DNA from: Methylotenera_A sp040387515
GTDB taxonomy: Bacteria; Pseudomonadota; Gammaproteobacteria; Burkholderiales; Methylophilaceae
NCBI GenBank assembly: GCA_040387515.1
Contig: JAZKDP010000007.1
Coordinates: 186,001-250,000 of the forward strand
Length of the DNA stretch: 64,000 nt
Direction: 5' to 3'
The number at the start of each line of letters is the position of its first letter. Positions within the stretch are counted from its first letter, which is position 1. A program made the translations under genes and the position numbers. Below, piece after piece: positions 16,800-29,200 of this stretch. The notes under the pieces were generated by a model, which saw only the letters and a list, made by a program, of their open reading frames with translations, did no database searches and was not told the DNA's origin.

Positions 16800-18272
16800 A
16801 TGAAATTGACAAAAATCGCATTAACATTGGCTTGCCTTTTAGGCACAGCACAAGCATTTGCAGCACCAGTTACAGCTGCACAAATTGAAAGCGCACGTCA
16901 AGCGGGTACATTGCAACAGGCTTGGATTTCTGGTGCTTCTGCACCAACAAAAAGTATCTATGAAGGCTGGGTTGGTAATGGTACTGGTGCAGGCTGTGAC
17001 GTAAATTCAAACACCATTTTTTCAAATCAATCAACTACTGCAGTAACACCAGGTTCATTGGGTAATTTTAATGCTTATGCTTGTACGCGTGGCGGTGTTG
17101 TTTCAGTGTTGTACCACACGATTGATGGCGGCTCATTATTAGCTTATGCACCACATACAGCTGGCGCTAAATTAGCGCGCGTTAAATATGTAGGTGGCAC
17201 TGCTAACGGTTGTGGCGCGACTGCTTTAACTTATACTGATACAACCAATACACGTAACAATGCAGCCGTTTTTAAAGGTTGTGCTTTAGTGGGTATCGCA
17301 TTGCCTGGCACAGGCCCTACAGCTGGTAGCAATAGCACCAATGCAGCGGCAGTAGCAGCGGATGCTTTAGCACCACAATTACCAGTAGGCGGTTTTTCTG
17401 ATGTTGAAGCTTCTTTATTCCCATCAACAATCGGTGGTGGTGATGTTTCATCAAAAGGTACTGAAGGCCAGGCAAACGTTGGTCAAGTTTTTGGTATCGT
17501 AGTTAGCACACCGTTGTATCGCGCTTTACAATCTGCACAAGGTCTTTCTGATGTTAACGGAACGACTTATGATCCAGTAAACGCACCTAATATCACTAGC
17601 GCACAATATGTTTCAATTATTGCGCAAGGTGGTGCTTATCAAACTGATTGGTCACCAATCGTTGGTGCGGCAGGCAATGGTAAAAAAGTGATTTTAGCGC
17701 GTCGTGTACAAACATCTGGTTCACAAGCGAGCTCAAATGCATTTTTCTTAAAAAATCCTTGTGCTAATGGTGTTAGTGCTTCACTTTTCCCAGCAACAGC
17801 AGCCGATTCAACAGGTGATTTTGAAGTGCTTGAAGGCAGTGGTACAGGTAACGTAAAAACGCGTTTATCACAAGCTACAACAGCAGGTGATTTTGCAATC
17901 GGTGTAATCTCTGCAGAAAACGATTGGCGTATAGATGCAGCTGCTTCAGCTGGCTACCGTTATATCAAGGTTGATGGTAACCATCCTGAAACTGGTGATG
18001 TTGCTAATGCACGTGTAACTGCAGCAACTGGTGCGTATCCATTCCATATGGAATTACGTAACTTTACTGCTAACACTGCAACAGGTTTTGGTGCAGCAGT
18101 CGTAAACCAAATCACTGCATCATTATCTAACCCACCAACATCAGCATGCGCAGTTTTACCACGCGGCTTAACGTTGAATCCACTAGGTGGCTCTAGCTGC
18201 ACAGTTGGCGTGCAAGTGGCTAAAGGTACTAACTTGGGCAACAATTGTTCAGCAGCTCAATTAACACAGTAA
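16800..18272 (+). CDS. Secreted PstS-like (type 2 periplasmic-binding fold) protein, function unknown
   Basis: The protein is 490 residues from ATG 16800, which gives a clean signal peptide ending AFA (residues ~1-21). It has a few dispersed cysteines and is Ala/Gly/Thr-rich. Several stretches recall phosphate-binding PstS proteins: AWISGASAPTKSIYEGWV near the N-terminus, RVQTSGSQASSNAFFLKNPC near residue 300, and GYRYIKVDGNHPETGDVANARVTAATGAYPFHMELRNF near 395. The last resembles the PstS stretch around the YPL motif. I therefore infer a periplasmic-binding-protein fold, not proven. It sits between a PEP-CTERM gene and a tpsBA pair. The frame extends upstream to 16737, but that would overlap the terminator. 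Confidence 0.55.
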   Translation: MKLTKIALTLACLLGTAQAFAAPVTAAQIESARQAGTLQQAWISGASAPTKSIYEGWVGNGTGAGCDVNSNTIFSNQSTTAVTPGSLGNFNAYACTRGGVVSVLYHTIDGGSLLAYAPHTAGAKLARVKYVGGTANGCGATALTYTDTTNTRNNAAVFKGCALVGIALPGTGPTAGSNSTNAAAVAADALAPQLPVGGFSDVEASLFPSTIGGGDVSSKGTEGQANVGQVFGIVVSTPLYRALQSAQGLSDVNGTTYDPVNAPNITSAQYVSIIAQGGAYQTDWSPIVGAAGNGKKVILARRVQTSGSQASSNAFFLKNPCANGVSASLFPATAADSTGDFEVLEGSGTGNVKTRLSQATTAGDFAIGVISAENDWRIDAAASAGYRYIKVDGNHPETGDVANARVTAATGAYPFHMELRNFTANTATGFGAAVVNQITASLSNPPTSACAVLPRGLTLNPLGGSSCTVGVQVAKGTNLGNNCSAAQLTQ

Positions 18273-18310
18273 TCCCATAAGTTAGGTGTTACGAACACCT
18301 AAAACTGTAT

Positions 18311-18345
18311 AGCGCACTCCTCAAAAGGGAGTGCGCTTTTTAGTT
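18311..18345 (+). terminator. Strong rho-independent terminator
   Basis: AGCGCACTCC and GGGAGTGCGCT form a ~10-bp stem with a short loop, followed by a T run. A smaller hairpin (TTAGGTGTT-ACG-AACACCTAA) precedes it at 18282-18302. Together they close the transcript of the PstS-like gene. Confidence 0.88.
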
Positions 18346-18453
18346 TTAAGCACTTGAACATTCGTATATGGATTAAGTGGTTCTCTAGTTCTAATTCATG
18401 TGCTTGCCATATTTGTTTCTTAACATGGTCAAAAGTTTTTTTAGTTGATTTTT

Positions 18454-20169
18454 ATGATTAAGCACTACCTATTCAATAATTTATTTAGACAAAATATTGC
18501 TGCTGGCTGCATTTGTGCCAGTTTGTTTTTTACGCCTTTTGCATTTGCAGAGCAGTCACCTGAACAAGTTAATCCAACACCAGCCAATCCAAAACAAGAA
18601 GTTCAACCAGCACAAACCAGCGCACCACAGCCAGCGAATGGGTCTGAAGAAAAATCTGCAGAAAAAAGTCCTGCTTTTAATGTGTTTGAAATAAAAGTAG
18701 ATGGCAATACGGTATTAGAGATTGGCAAGATTGAAGAAGCAGTTTACCCATTTCTGGGGGAAGCAAAGACTATTGAAGATGTAGAAAAAGCACGTGGCGC
18801 ACTGGAGAAAACCTATCAGGATGCGGGTTATTTAACTGTTTCGGTGAGCATTCCGCAGCAAGAAGTAGATGCTGGTATTGTGAAATTGCAAGTGACAGAA
18901 GGTAAGGTGGAGCGCCTGCGTGTGACCGATTCGCAATATACCTCACTGGCAGAAGTGAAATCTAGAGTTGCGGAGTTTAATGAAGGTAAAGTGCCGCATT
19001 TCCCCACTGCGCAACAGCAGTTAGGCACGGTTAATCGTGGCCAGAACAGGCAAGTAACACCTATTTTGCGAGCGGGACAATCTCCTGGAAAAGTAGAAGT
19101 GGATTTAAAAGTACAAGATAAGCTGCCATTGCACGGCAGCTTAGAGTTGAACGATAGATACTCTCAAAACACCACTGAAACACGCTTGAACGGTAGCTTG
19201 CGTTACGAAAATTTGTGGCAGAAAGATCACAGTATCGGCCTTAGTTTTCAGCTTTCTCCTGAAGATTTAAATGAAGTAAAAGTGCTGTCTGGCACCTATG
19301 TTATCCCACGCTTAAATGGCGATTATTTTGCCGCTTACGGCGTGCTTTCAGATAGTGATATCAGTGCGGTGGGCGATGTGAGCGTGGTGGGTAAAGGTAC
19401 GATTGTTGGCGCACGTTACATTCATCCGCTGCCATTGGTCGATAATTATTATCACAGCCTGACCTTGGGCGCAGATTACAAAGATTTTAAAGAGTCGGTT
19501 ATTTTAATTGGTGCTGATAGTTTCCAAACGCCTATTTCCTATAGTGCTTTTAGTTTGGGTTATGACGGCACATTGCAAACCCAAGCATCGCAAACGCAGA
19601 TGAATTTGACACTCAACTTTGCGCCAAGAGGTTTGGGTAATAACGCAGATGAGTTTCGTGCCAAACGTTCTTTTGCTGAAGCCAACTACGCTTACTTACG
19701 CGCAGACATCAAACACACACACAAACTACCGCTTAGTTGGGCAGTGCAAGCTAGGCTCGCTGGGCAATTGTCGTATGACAAATTAATTTCTGCAGAGCAA
19801 TTTACCATTGGTGGCGTGGATTCTGTGCGTGGTTATGTAGAGTCGCAATCTCTGGGGGATAGCGGCATATTCACATCGTTGGAGTTACGTACGCCGCCGT
19901 TGATTAAATGGATCAATAGCGATTTCGTGAAAGATTACGCCAAAGAATTTTATGCATTTAGTTTTATAGACGCAGGCCATGTTAAGACTCTGGATGCCTT
20001 GCCTGGCCAAGATGCTAGCAGCAATTTAATGTCGCTTGGCGTGGGCGTTAAGTTTAAAAGTTATAAGGGTGTATTTACTAATTTGGACTACGCACATGCG
20101 CTACGCGATGCAGGGGACGTGGAAAAGGGCGATGAAAGAATACATTTTAGATTGGGTTATGAATGGTAA
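18454..20169 (+). CDS. Two-partner secretion transporter TpsB (ShlB/FhaC/HecB family)
   Basis: This 571-residue outer-membrane beta-barrel exports the TpsA protein encoded 75 bp downstream. A signal peptide occupies ~1-32 (ending AFA). A Pro/Gln/Ala-rich linker follows. The first POTRA domain (FNVFEIKVDGNTVLEIGKIEEAV... YQDAGYLTVSVSIPQQEVDAGIVKLQVTEG) is at ~73-150 and the second at ~150-225, ending LPLHGSLELNDRYSQNT. The barrel contains the Omp85 loop-6 motif GGVDSVRGY near residue 453 and ends with RLGYEW, a C-terminal aromatic typical for barrels. An in-frame TTG three codons upstream (18445) is an alternative start. No strong ribosome site is visible. Confidence 0.94.
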   Translation: MIKHYLFNNLFRQNIAAGCICASLFFTPFAFAEQSPEQVNPTPANPKQEVQPAQTSAPQPANGSEEKSAEKSPAFNVFEIKVDGNTVLEIGKIEEAVYPFLGEAKTIEDVEKARGALEKTYQDAGYLTVSVSIPQQEVDAGIVKLQVTEGKVERLRVTDSQYTSLAEVKSRVAEFNEGKVPHFPTAQQQLGTVNRGQNRQVTPILRAGQSPGKVEVDLKVQDKLPLHGSLELNDRYSQNTTETRLNGSLRYENLWQKDHSIGLSFQLSPEDLNEVKVLSGTYVIPRLNGDYFAAYGVLSDSDISAVGDVSVVGKGTIVGARYIHPLPLVDNYYHSLTLGADYKDFKESVILIGADSFQTPISYSAFSLGYDGTLQTQASQTQMNLTLNFAPRGLGNNADEFRAKRSFAEANYAYLRADIKHTHKLPLSWAVQARLAGQLSYDKLISAEQFTIGGVDSVRGYVESQSLGDSGIFTSLELRTPPLIKWINSDFVKDYAKEFYAFSFIDAGHVKTLDALPGQDASSNLMSLGVGVKFKSYKGVFTNLDYAHALRDAGDVEKGDERIHFRLGYEW

Positions 20170-20244
20170 TGCAATATTTTCCACGCATTAAATCATCAGA
20201 AAATTAGTTGGACAGTCAGCAAAGCAAGTCATCAGGAGTACGTT

Positions 20245-23200
20245 ATGAATCAAGGTATCTATCAATTAGTGTATAGCAAAGTGCTGCATATGTTTGTGCC
20301 AGCATCAGAGATAGTGCGCAGTCGCGGCGGCAAAGGTAGTCGGCGCAATCGCAAGCAAGTTAAAAACGCATTGGTTTTTACCGTGATAGCTAGCTTTGCC
20401 TACACGGGTAATGTACTGGCAGAAACAGTGTTGCCAGCAGGGTTGAGTATTCAAGCAATGAATCTTAATCAAATTAGAGTGACTAGCTCGGACGCCAATA
20501 ATATTAATTTTCAAATGCTCGTACCGAGAACAATCGTTGATTGGAACAGCCTGAATTTAGGCAAAGGGCAAAACTTTAATGTGGATATGTTGAAAACCTA
20601 TTCCATGCTGAATCGCATTCACGATTTGAATCCAAGTCTGTTAGATGGCAATGTAAACGCGGCAGGTAATATTTATTTTATTAATACCAACGGCATTATC
20701 TTTGGTGCCAATGCACAATTCAATGTGGGCTCTCTTTACGCCGGCACATTAAATATGACGGATGATTTATTTAATAACGGCTTTATTAATTCAGATGGTA
20801 CGTTTAAAGAAGTATTTACCGCAGTAGGCGAAATCACTACGCCTGCAAGCGTAGTGGTTGAAACAGGCGCAAAAATCAACACAGCGCAAGGCGGAAAAGT
20901 GGTGTTGTTCGCGCAGGATATTACTAACAGCGGCATCATTAACACCCCGGACGGGCAAACTATTTTAGCTGCGGGTAAGAAGGTTTATTTGGCCAGCAGC
21001 AAAGACCCAGCAGGTTTTCTGGTGGAAGTGGATGGCGGCGGCACCGCAACTAATCTGGGTACGATTGTGGCAAACCGCGGCAATATTACAATGATGGGTT
21101 TGGCGGTGAATCAGAAAGGTACATTAACCGCCACAACTTCCGTACGCGCCAATGGTTCTATTCATTTATTGGCGCAAGATAAAGCCAATATCACAGCTGG
21201 CCAAGTGACAGGTTTGCGTGATGGTATCGTCACATTAGCGGCTGGTAGCGTGACCGAAGTAAATCCTGAATTAGACGATAAAGAAGAGATTTCTAGATTA
21301 CAGGCATTTAAATATGCTGATGATAGTACCTCCGGCTCGCTAAAAAAATCAGTGATAAAAATGGAAGCTAGCCTGATTAATATTGATGGCAAAGTGACTG
21401 CAAAAAGTGGCACAGTATCAGCGACCACTTTGAACGATGCTGCAACAGTATTGGCAGCAGCCAACCAAGCTAAACAGCGCATTTACATAGGCGAAAATGC
21501 CAGGATTGATGTTTCTGGCGTCGATGCGGTTGCGCCAATGTCGCGCAATCAAATTGACCCAGAATTATTCTCTGACCAAAACAAAGATAACCCGATATTA
21601 CGCGACAGCGGTTTAAACAAAGCACAGGTTTATATCGATTTAAGAAAAGGTACCGATTTAATCGATACGCTGCCGTTTGAAAAACTAAAAACCGTGACAC
21701 TGGCTGAAGCGTTAACTGATGGAGGTACGATTAAACTATCTACGCCAGCCGATATTATTGTGCGTAAGGGCGCGGTGTTAGATGTATCTGGTGGATCGAC
21801 CACTTATGAAGCAGGCGTGATTAAGGAAACTAATCTTTTTTATAACGGGAAATTAGTGCCGATTTCAGAAGCTAAAAAGGGCGTACCTTATGACCAAGTA
21901 GGTGATGTGTATGCGGATGTAGATAAACGTACAGGTTATGCGAAAGTTTGGGCATTGGGTGGCAGCGACAACCGTGGTTGGGGTTCGATTTCCAAAGACA
22001 GCACACCTAAAACTTTAAAAACTTTTGTGGTTGGCACGCACGTAGCGAGTTACCTAGAGGGTGGCGATGCGGGTAAGTTGGACTTAACCGTAACAGGTGA
22101 CAATGCGCTCACGCAAAACTTAGTGTTAGCGGGACAGTTAATCGCCAATACCAAAGTGGGTACACAGCAATTAATCGATCACAAAATGCCAAGTGGCGGC
22201 GAGATTCTTGTCAGCGCAAATCAATTGATTTTGACTAAAGCCGCAAAAGAGCTTGCAGATAGTTTCACGGCAAATCAAATGCTGACGGATTCGGAAAACT
22301 TTCAATCAGTGATTAGTACAGACTTTACTAATAATGGTTTTAACAAGATCAATCTAACAAAAGTCGCGAAATTAGAAGTAAATGACACACTGAATATCAA
22401 ACCCAATGGCGCGCTTAGTTTGGGTTTAAACAATCAAATTAACGCAGATATTATTGCACCAAGCAGCAACATTAGCGCATCCAGCATTAGTACAACCACC
22501 GTTGCAGATAATGTGCGTATTAGTACTGCAGGTACTTTTACCAATGACAGGCCAGGAATGGCTGGGCAATATGCGGCTGAAGCGGCTATTAACGGTGGCG
22601 TTGCAGAAAATGCTGACGCTGGCGGCATTCAGTTGGGTATTCTAGCGCTTGGCAAAAATACCGTGCTTGATGCATCAGCTGGTGCGCATGTGACGAATAA
22701 GGGAGAACTGCAAAAAGGTTCTGCAGGCAATATCGGATTTATTAGTAACGGTAAAATTGACGATAGCGTGACTTTGCAGGCGTATGGGTTTGATCATGGC
22801 GGCAAATTGGATGTTAATTTTGATCAACAGCAAGTGAATATCGCCGGCAATGCCAACGCAAGCGCAACAGATATTGATATAGCGCCCGGATTTTTTAATA
22901 AAGGCGGTTTTTCAGAGTACAAAGTGTCTGGTTTAACGGTCAATATCGGCGACACGACAAACAACAGCCCTGCGCAAGAAATCTATGCGGCGGCACAAAC
23001 TTGGCAAATGAATCCAAATTTTGCCAACGAAGTGGGCGGTCAAGCGATGTCTACTGTCGCTTCAGCCGTTGTTTTACCAGAATATACGCGCCAAGCGGTC
23101 TCGTTGAATTTTAGTGCCGATGAATTAGGCGGCGTATTAACGCTGGCAGAAAATACCACACTGCGCACAGACAGAGGTGGAAACGTCAGTTTAAGCGCAG

Positions 23201-26200
23201 GAAAACAAGTAAATGTGCTGGGGGATATCAGCACGCCAAGTGGCAATATTGATATTCGCATCAATGATGTGGATGTAACCTTGCCGCAAGATGCAACGCA
23301 AGCGGTATTTATTGGTGAAAAATCTGTGTTAAGTGCGCGAGGCACAACACTGACATTGCCAGATTCCCAAGCGGATTTATTACATACACAAGTGTTTAAC
23401 GCTGGCACGATCAAGATCAACCAGGCTGTAAAAGAAACCGAAATACAAAAAGGCGCGCTGATTATCAAAAACGGTGCTGTACTAGATGTGTCGGGTACTT
23501 CTGTTGTAAATGATGTGAATACAGTAAGAGGCTATGAGCGTACTACCTTGCATGGCGATGCGGGCAGTATCACGTTAACAGGTGTTGGCAGTATGTTGTT
23601 GGATGGCGATTTTAAAGGCGCCGCATCAGGTAGCGGTAGAGACGGGTCGCTAAACTTAATCTTTGCAGCACAAGAGTTCAGCCCAGAAACTCACCCAGAG
23701 AATCTGTATCCAAATGGTAGTGGCACTTTTACCGTGTCGCAGCAAAAAAAGTTGCAAGCAGATAGTTTTAATATCGGCGATGCGATTAAAACGGTACTGA
23801 CCGACCCTAATGCACCGATTAATAATAGCGATACGGCATACCTAAAAGCGCAAGTTTCAGCACAGCAAATTGCAGAGGGTGATTTTGCTAATGTAAAGAT
23901 CAAGTCATATCGTGGTGATACAGTTAAGCCAGCCAGTGCAGTTGAGCTGGATGATGGATTAGATTTAAAAGTAGCGGGCAATTTAGCACTGGAATCGCCA
24001 GTGATTAAAGTAAAAGATGATGGTATCGCCAAGCTGACTGCAAACCATATTACGTTTAAAAGTGTGAATAGAGTGGTTGATACAGCTGCGGTAACTGCAG
24101 GTGCTGGCACGCTAATTACACAAGCCAGCCAAACGTATGTTGATGGTGCGATTGCGATTGCGGGTGTCAATAAAACCATCATCAATAATGTGCTGGACGT
24201 ACACGGCCAAGGCGCGCTGATGGCGAATGGTGACATTGATATAACTGCACGCCAGATTTATCCAAATACCGCTTATCTAGACGATGCGATTCCAGATGAA
24301 CTAAGTTTTGAAGCGATTGGTGATGGCAGCAAAATTACCATTAATTCCAGCGGTCAAAAAGCACTACCTGTTTTATCTGCAGGTGGCACGCTGAAATTTA
24401 AAGCTGACAATATTGTACAAAAAGGTGTGTTAACTGCGCCGTTTGGCAGCATCCAATTAGCAGGTAAAGAATCTGTAACGCTGGTTGCGGGCAGTAAAAC
24501 CTCTATTTCGGCCGATAGCTTGACGATTCCTTATCTGCAAACGCAAAAAGGCGGCAAAGATACAGTTCCTTTAGATGTGACTTTGGCTGAAAAGCGCATT
24601 GATATTCAATCAAAGTCGGTCGATTTACAAAAAGATGCTGTGTTAGATTTATCTGCTACTGGCTCATTATTTTCGTATGAATTTATTGCGGGAATTGGCG
24701 GCAGTAATGACGTGCTGGCTCAACCAAATACCTATGCCGTAATTCCTAATTTCGGTGACGGTTTCGCGCCAGTAGATATTGCCTACGGTAACGCGGCACA
24801 GCCAGTTGGCGTTGGTCAATCAGTTTATCTGACAGGCGTGCCGGGGCTTGCTTCTGGCATGTATACCTTATTGCCGGCCAGATATGCTTTGGTTCCAGGT
24901 GCTTTTGTGGTGCAGGCAAAAGCGGGTAACTTATTATCAGGAGGTATGACGCCACAATTGGACGGCAGTAATTTAACCACAGGCTATTTTGCAGATTTAG
25001 GCACAGGCGCGCGCGATGCCAATTGGAGCACTTTTAAAGTGACCGATGGCGCTATATTCCGCCCGGCAGCTGGCACCATTTCAAAAGCACCTTCGCAATA
25101 TCTGTTAACCGATCTAACTGATTTTTACAGTAATCCGCTTAATACAGATGGCAAAACAGTGGTGTTGCCAATTGATGCAGGTAAGTTGAGTTTAGACACT
25201 GAACAATTAAATCTAGATGCCACTATTGTAGCGAATAAAGGCACATCAAAAGATGGCAAAATCGGTTCTGGTTTGCAAGTGGATATCGCTTCTAATGAGA
25301 TTCGTGTGGTCAGTGATAAAGACGCAGCAGATACAACTAGTTTGCAGTTGACTGCCGATAGCTTAAATAAGTTAAATGCAGAAACTCTTGTGTTGGGCGG
25401 CACCAGCAGGCTAGATAGTGCTGGCGTCAAACAAATCACCACAAAAGCGGCAACGGTGAGCATTGAGAACAGCAGTGTGGATGCCATTAAAACACCCACG
25501 TTTATCGCGACCGCTAGTGACACGGTAAGCGTGAAATCTGGCGCGGTAATTGATACAGGCCCCGCCACGAAAACGCCTACAAAAACTGTCGTTGCCAGCA
25601 ATGGGCAAGGAGCATTATTCGCAGCTTCATCTATTAGCGATATTAGCTACAGCCGAACTGGTGGATCAAACGCTACACAGGGGGTGTTGGATATTGAAGC
25701 AGGTAGTACGATAAAAGCGGGCAATTCAACGGTATTAGATGCGACGCTAGTCTCTTATTTAAGCGGTAACGTCATATTGCAGGATGGTGGTAGTGCAACG
25801 CTTGGAGCGAACCGTATTTTACTGGGTAATGCACCAGTTGGCACAGCTGGATTGCTTGTGAATGCAGCTAGTCTGGCGGCATTGGGTCAATTAAAAGCGT
25901 TATCTTTAAATAGCTACAGCAACGTAGATACCTTTGGTGAGGTTAATTTTGGCAATAAAGATTTAAATTTAACCATTGATGCCGCTGGCATTGCAGGCAA
26001 TCTAGCTGCGGGCGAAACAGCCAGCAGCGTGCTGGCGAGTGATCAGCCAGTTGTATTTACTGCCAACCAATTTACCCTTAAAAACACCTCTGGCGCGACA
26101 CTAACTGTGCCAGTAGATGCATCCAATCGCGCACTGAATATTCAGGCAAATAGTGTTAAGTTAGAAGGTAAACAAGCCAGCAACACTAATACTGAAGCGG

Positions 26201-29200
26201 GCAAAACGAAAATTTCAGGTTATATCAATGTGGCGATTAATGCCGATGAAGTGCGCGTGGCAAATGCTGGCGAAACAAACTTTAATGTGGCGAATACGAC
26301 ATTGACCACAGGGCGAGTAAGCGCAGAAACAGCAGCCGATTATAAAATCAATGCCACACAGCTCAGTATTAACAAACTTGAAAACGCCAAAATAACTGAA
26401 AAAGCAGGCTTTGGTGCCAAGCTGGGTATAGCGGCAGATAATTTAACTGTTGCCAGCAATATTGATTTGGCTTCTGGCCAGTTAGATTTGACAGCAAAAA
26501 CGGGTGACTTAAACATCGAAAATGGTGCAAATATCAGCGCCACATCCAATGCGGTTAATTTTTACAATACAACAGTGCAATCCAATGCGGGCAGCGTTGT
26601 TTTAGCCTCAACCACTGGTAACGTGAATATCAAAACTGGTGCAATTATTGATGTGACTAGTCAGGGAGAAGCGAATTCAGGCTTGGTTAAAGTGATTGCA
26701 ACGGCAGGTACGGCTAATATTACGGGTCAATTAAAAGGCGCAGCGGCTGGAACTGGCAAGGGCGGTCAACTAGCGGTGGATGTTAAAACGCTGTCCGATT
26801 TAAATGCGACGGATAATCAGGCTTCTGGTTTTGATGAAAAACGCCAATACCGCGTGCGCGAGGGTGATGTGAATATTGCCGCCACGGGCGTTAATGCATT
26901 AAAAAGTCGCGATATTGAAGTAAGTGCAGATGCAGGCAAAATCACCGTTTCAGGTGACATTATTGCAACCGCGCCAAAGAATAGCCGCATTGCGCTATTT
27001 GCAGGCAACGGCGTTACGTTAGAAAGCACCGCAAATTTAAAGGCAAATAGCACTAAAGCCGGCGAAGCAGGTGGCGAAGTACAAATCAGCAGTACTGCGG
27101 CTAATTTGGATAACACACCTGACCTATTGGATTTTAAAACAGGCTCAAAAGTAGATGTCAGCGGTGGAGTTGGTGGTTTGGGTGGCGATGTCACCATTAC
27201 CGCATCGCGCACGCTGGATAACAAAGATATTGAAATAGCAGAAATGGGTACCACATTCACTGGCGTTAATGGCGCAGTCAAACTGGTAGGCGAAAAAGTC
27301 TATGTTAAAACTGGTACCAATGTCAGTTTGAATGCTGCTGATTTTTCTAAAACCGCAACGACAGGGTTTTATAAAGAAGCTGAAGATTTTATGAAAAGCG
27401 TTTACAGCGATGTTGCACATGGACTTAGCCGTCTAAACTTAGCCGGAAATTCTCAATTTAATATCACGCCAGAAGTTGAGGTTGTGAATAGAAATGGCAG
27501 TCTTACTTTAGCTTCAGATCAGTCACTACACGATTGGCGCTTTGATGCAAAAACAGGCGCTGGCGTCACTGATACAGCCGATTTGCAAAAAGGATTTAAT
27601 GCCAATGGCGAATTGTTAGCAGGGACTTTAAGCTTGCGTGCCAGCCAAAATATTACGATTAATGGCACCTTAAGTGATGGATTCAGCAACGCTACTCTAA
27701 CCGTTGTCAGCACGCCTGCTAGAGCAGCAACGCCTGAAATTCCAGAAGTGTTGGATGCTGATGGCAATCTAGTCACGCCAGCTATTCCAGCAATGGAAGC
27801 GCAAGATGCTATTGGTGTGCAAGGCTTGCAATCTTGGACTTATAACCTGGTTGCTGGCGCAGATTTCAGCGCGGCAAATCAGCTGACCACTAATGATAAT
27901 TTGGCAGGGAATATCACAGTTGCCAATAACAAGGGCATTCGTACTGGCACTGGTGATATCAATATTGCCGCGGCAGGCAACCTAACCATGGCAGGCACTG
28001 GCTCAGTGATTTATACCGCTGGGCGATATGCAGATGATTTAGCTGGTTTTGATTCTCCGGCAGCAAGCCTCGCGCCTTTGTATTTAACCGATGGCGGTGA
28101 TATTCATATTGCGACTAAAGGTAATATTGTGGGCGGCGAGTCAGCTACTAGCAATCGACAATTGATTAATAACTGGTTGTTCAGGCAGGGTGGCGGCAGA
28201 GATAATCGTGATACTACTTGGTGGGTGAGACCAGATTTATTTAAACAAAGTACCGCTACTTTGGGCGGTGGCGATATTTATATCGATGCCGTAGGCAATA
28301 TCAGTAATTTTTCTGCCTCAGCTCCAACAACAGCTAGATTTGACAGCAATGGAACCAGCAGCAATCAGCTTGTGAATGGCGGCGGTGATGTGACTGTAAA
28401 CGCGGGCAACGATATTGTGAACGGTGTTTATTATGTTGCCAAAGGTGATGGCGTGTTAAATGCAGGCAATGATATTCGCAATACTGCCAATACTTTTGGC
28501 ACTGTGTTGGCGCTGCAAAATGGTAATTTTAAAGTCAATGCGGGCAACAATGCTTATATTGAATCTGTTGTGAATCCGACACTGCTCGCGCAATCCACCA
28601 AAAACGATAATACCAATGCAAACTTGGGTATTAGCGCTTACTTTAACTCGTATTCTGATGCTGCAAAAGTCAACGTGGCTGGCTTGCTAGGTAACGTAGT
28701 ATTTGGTCAAACGCCAGTCAATGACATCGGTACAAAACTAGCCGACTTTAAAACCAACGCTGTTTTAAGAGAAGGTGTACGTTATTATCCAAGCCAAGTG
28801 AATGCAACAGCGTTTAATGGCGATATTCGTTTTGGTGAAAACCTAGATCAAAAAGCCATTGTGTTATTACCATCGACAACAGGCGATTTAAAGCTGCTGG
28901 CTGCCAATAACATTCAAACTTACGGCATATTGATGTCTGATGCGGATATTTCTGGCATAGCCAGTATCAATAATCCGCTTAATCAAACCAACTATATTGA
29001 ATTTGAAAATGTGCTTAAAAGCCATGCAGCCGCGTTACCGTATCAAAATGCGATAGACCCTGTGTTAATTGTAGCTAACAGCGGCAATATTTCTGGTAGC
29101 GATATTGATGTAAGCATCAATTTGCCAAAATTTGCAAAAATCGTCGCAGGTAATGATATTGATGCCCTTAAATTAAATATTCAGCACAACAATAATAATG

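Noticed and set aside
18282..18302. First hairpin after the PstS-like gene as the main terminator
   Set aside because: No U-tract follows; the stronger hairpin at 18311 with a T run is the better terminator.
21808..21822. ACCACTTATGAAGC inside tpsA as a third copy of the palindromic repeat
   Set aside because: It matches only one end, lies within coding DNA and has no right-hand partner at the expected distance.
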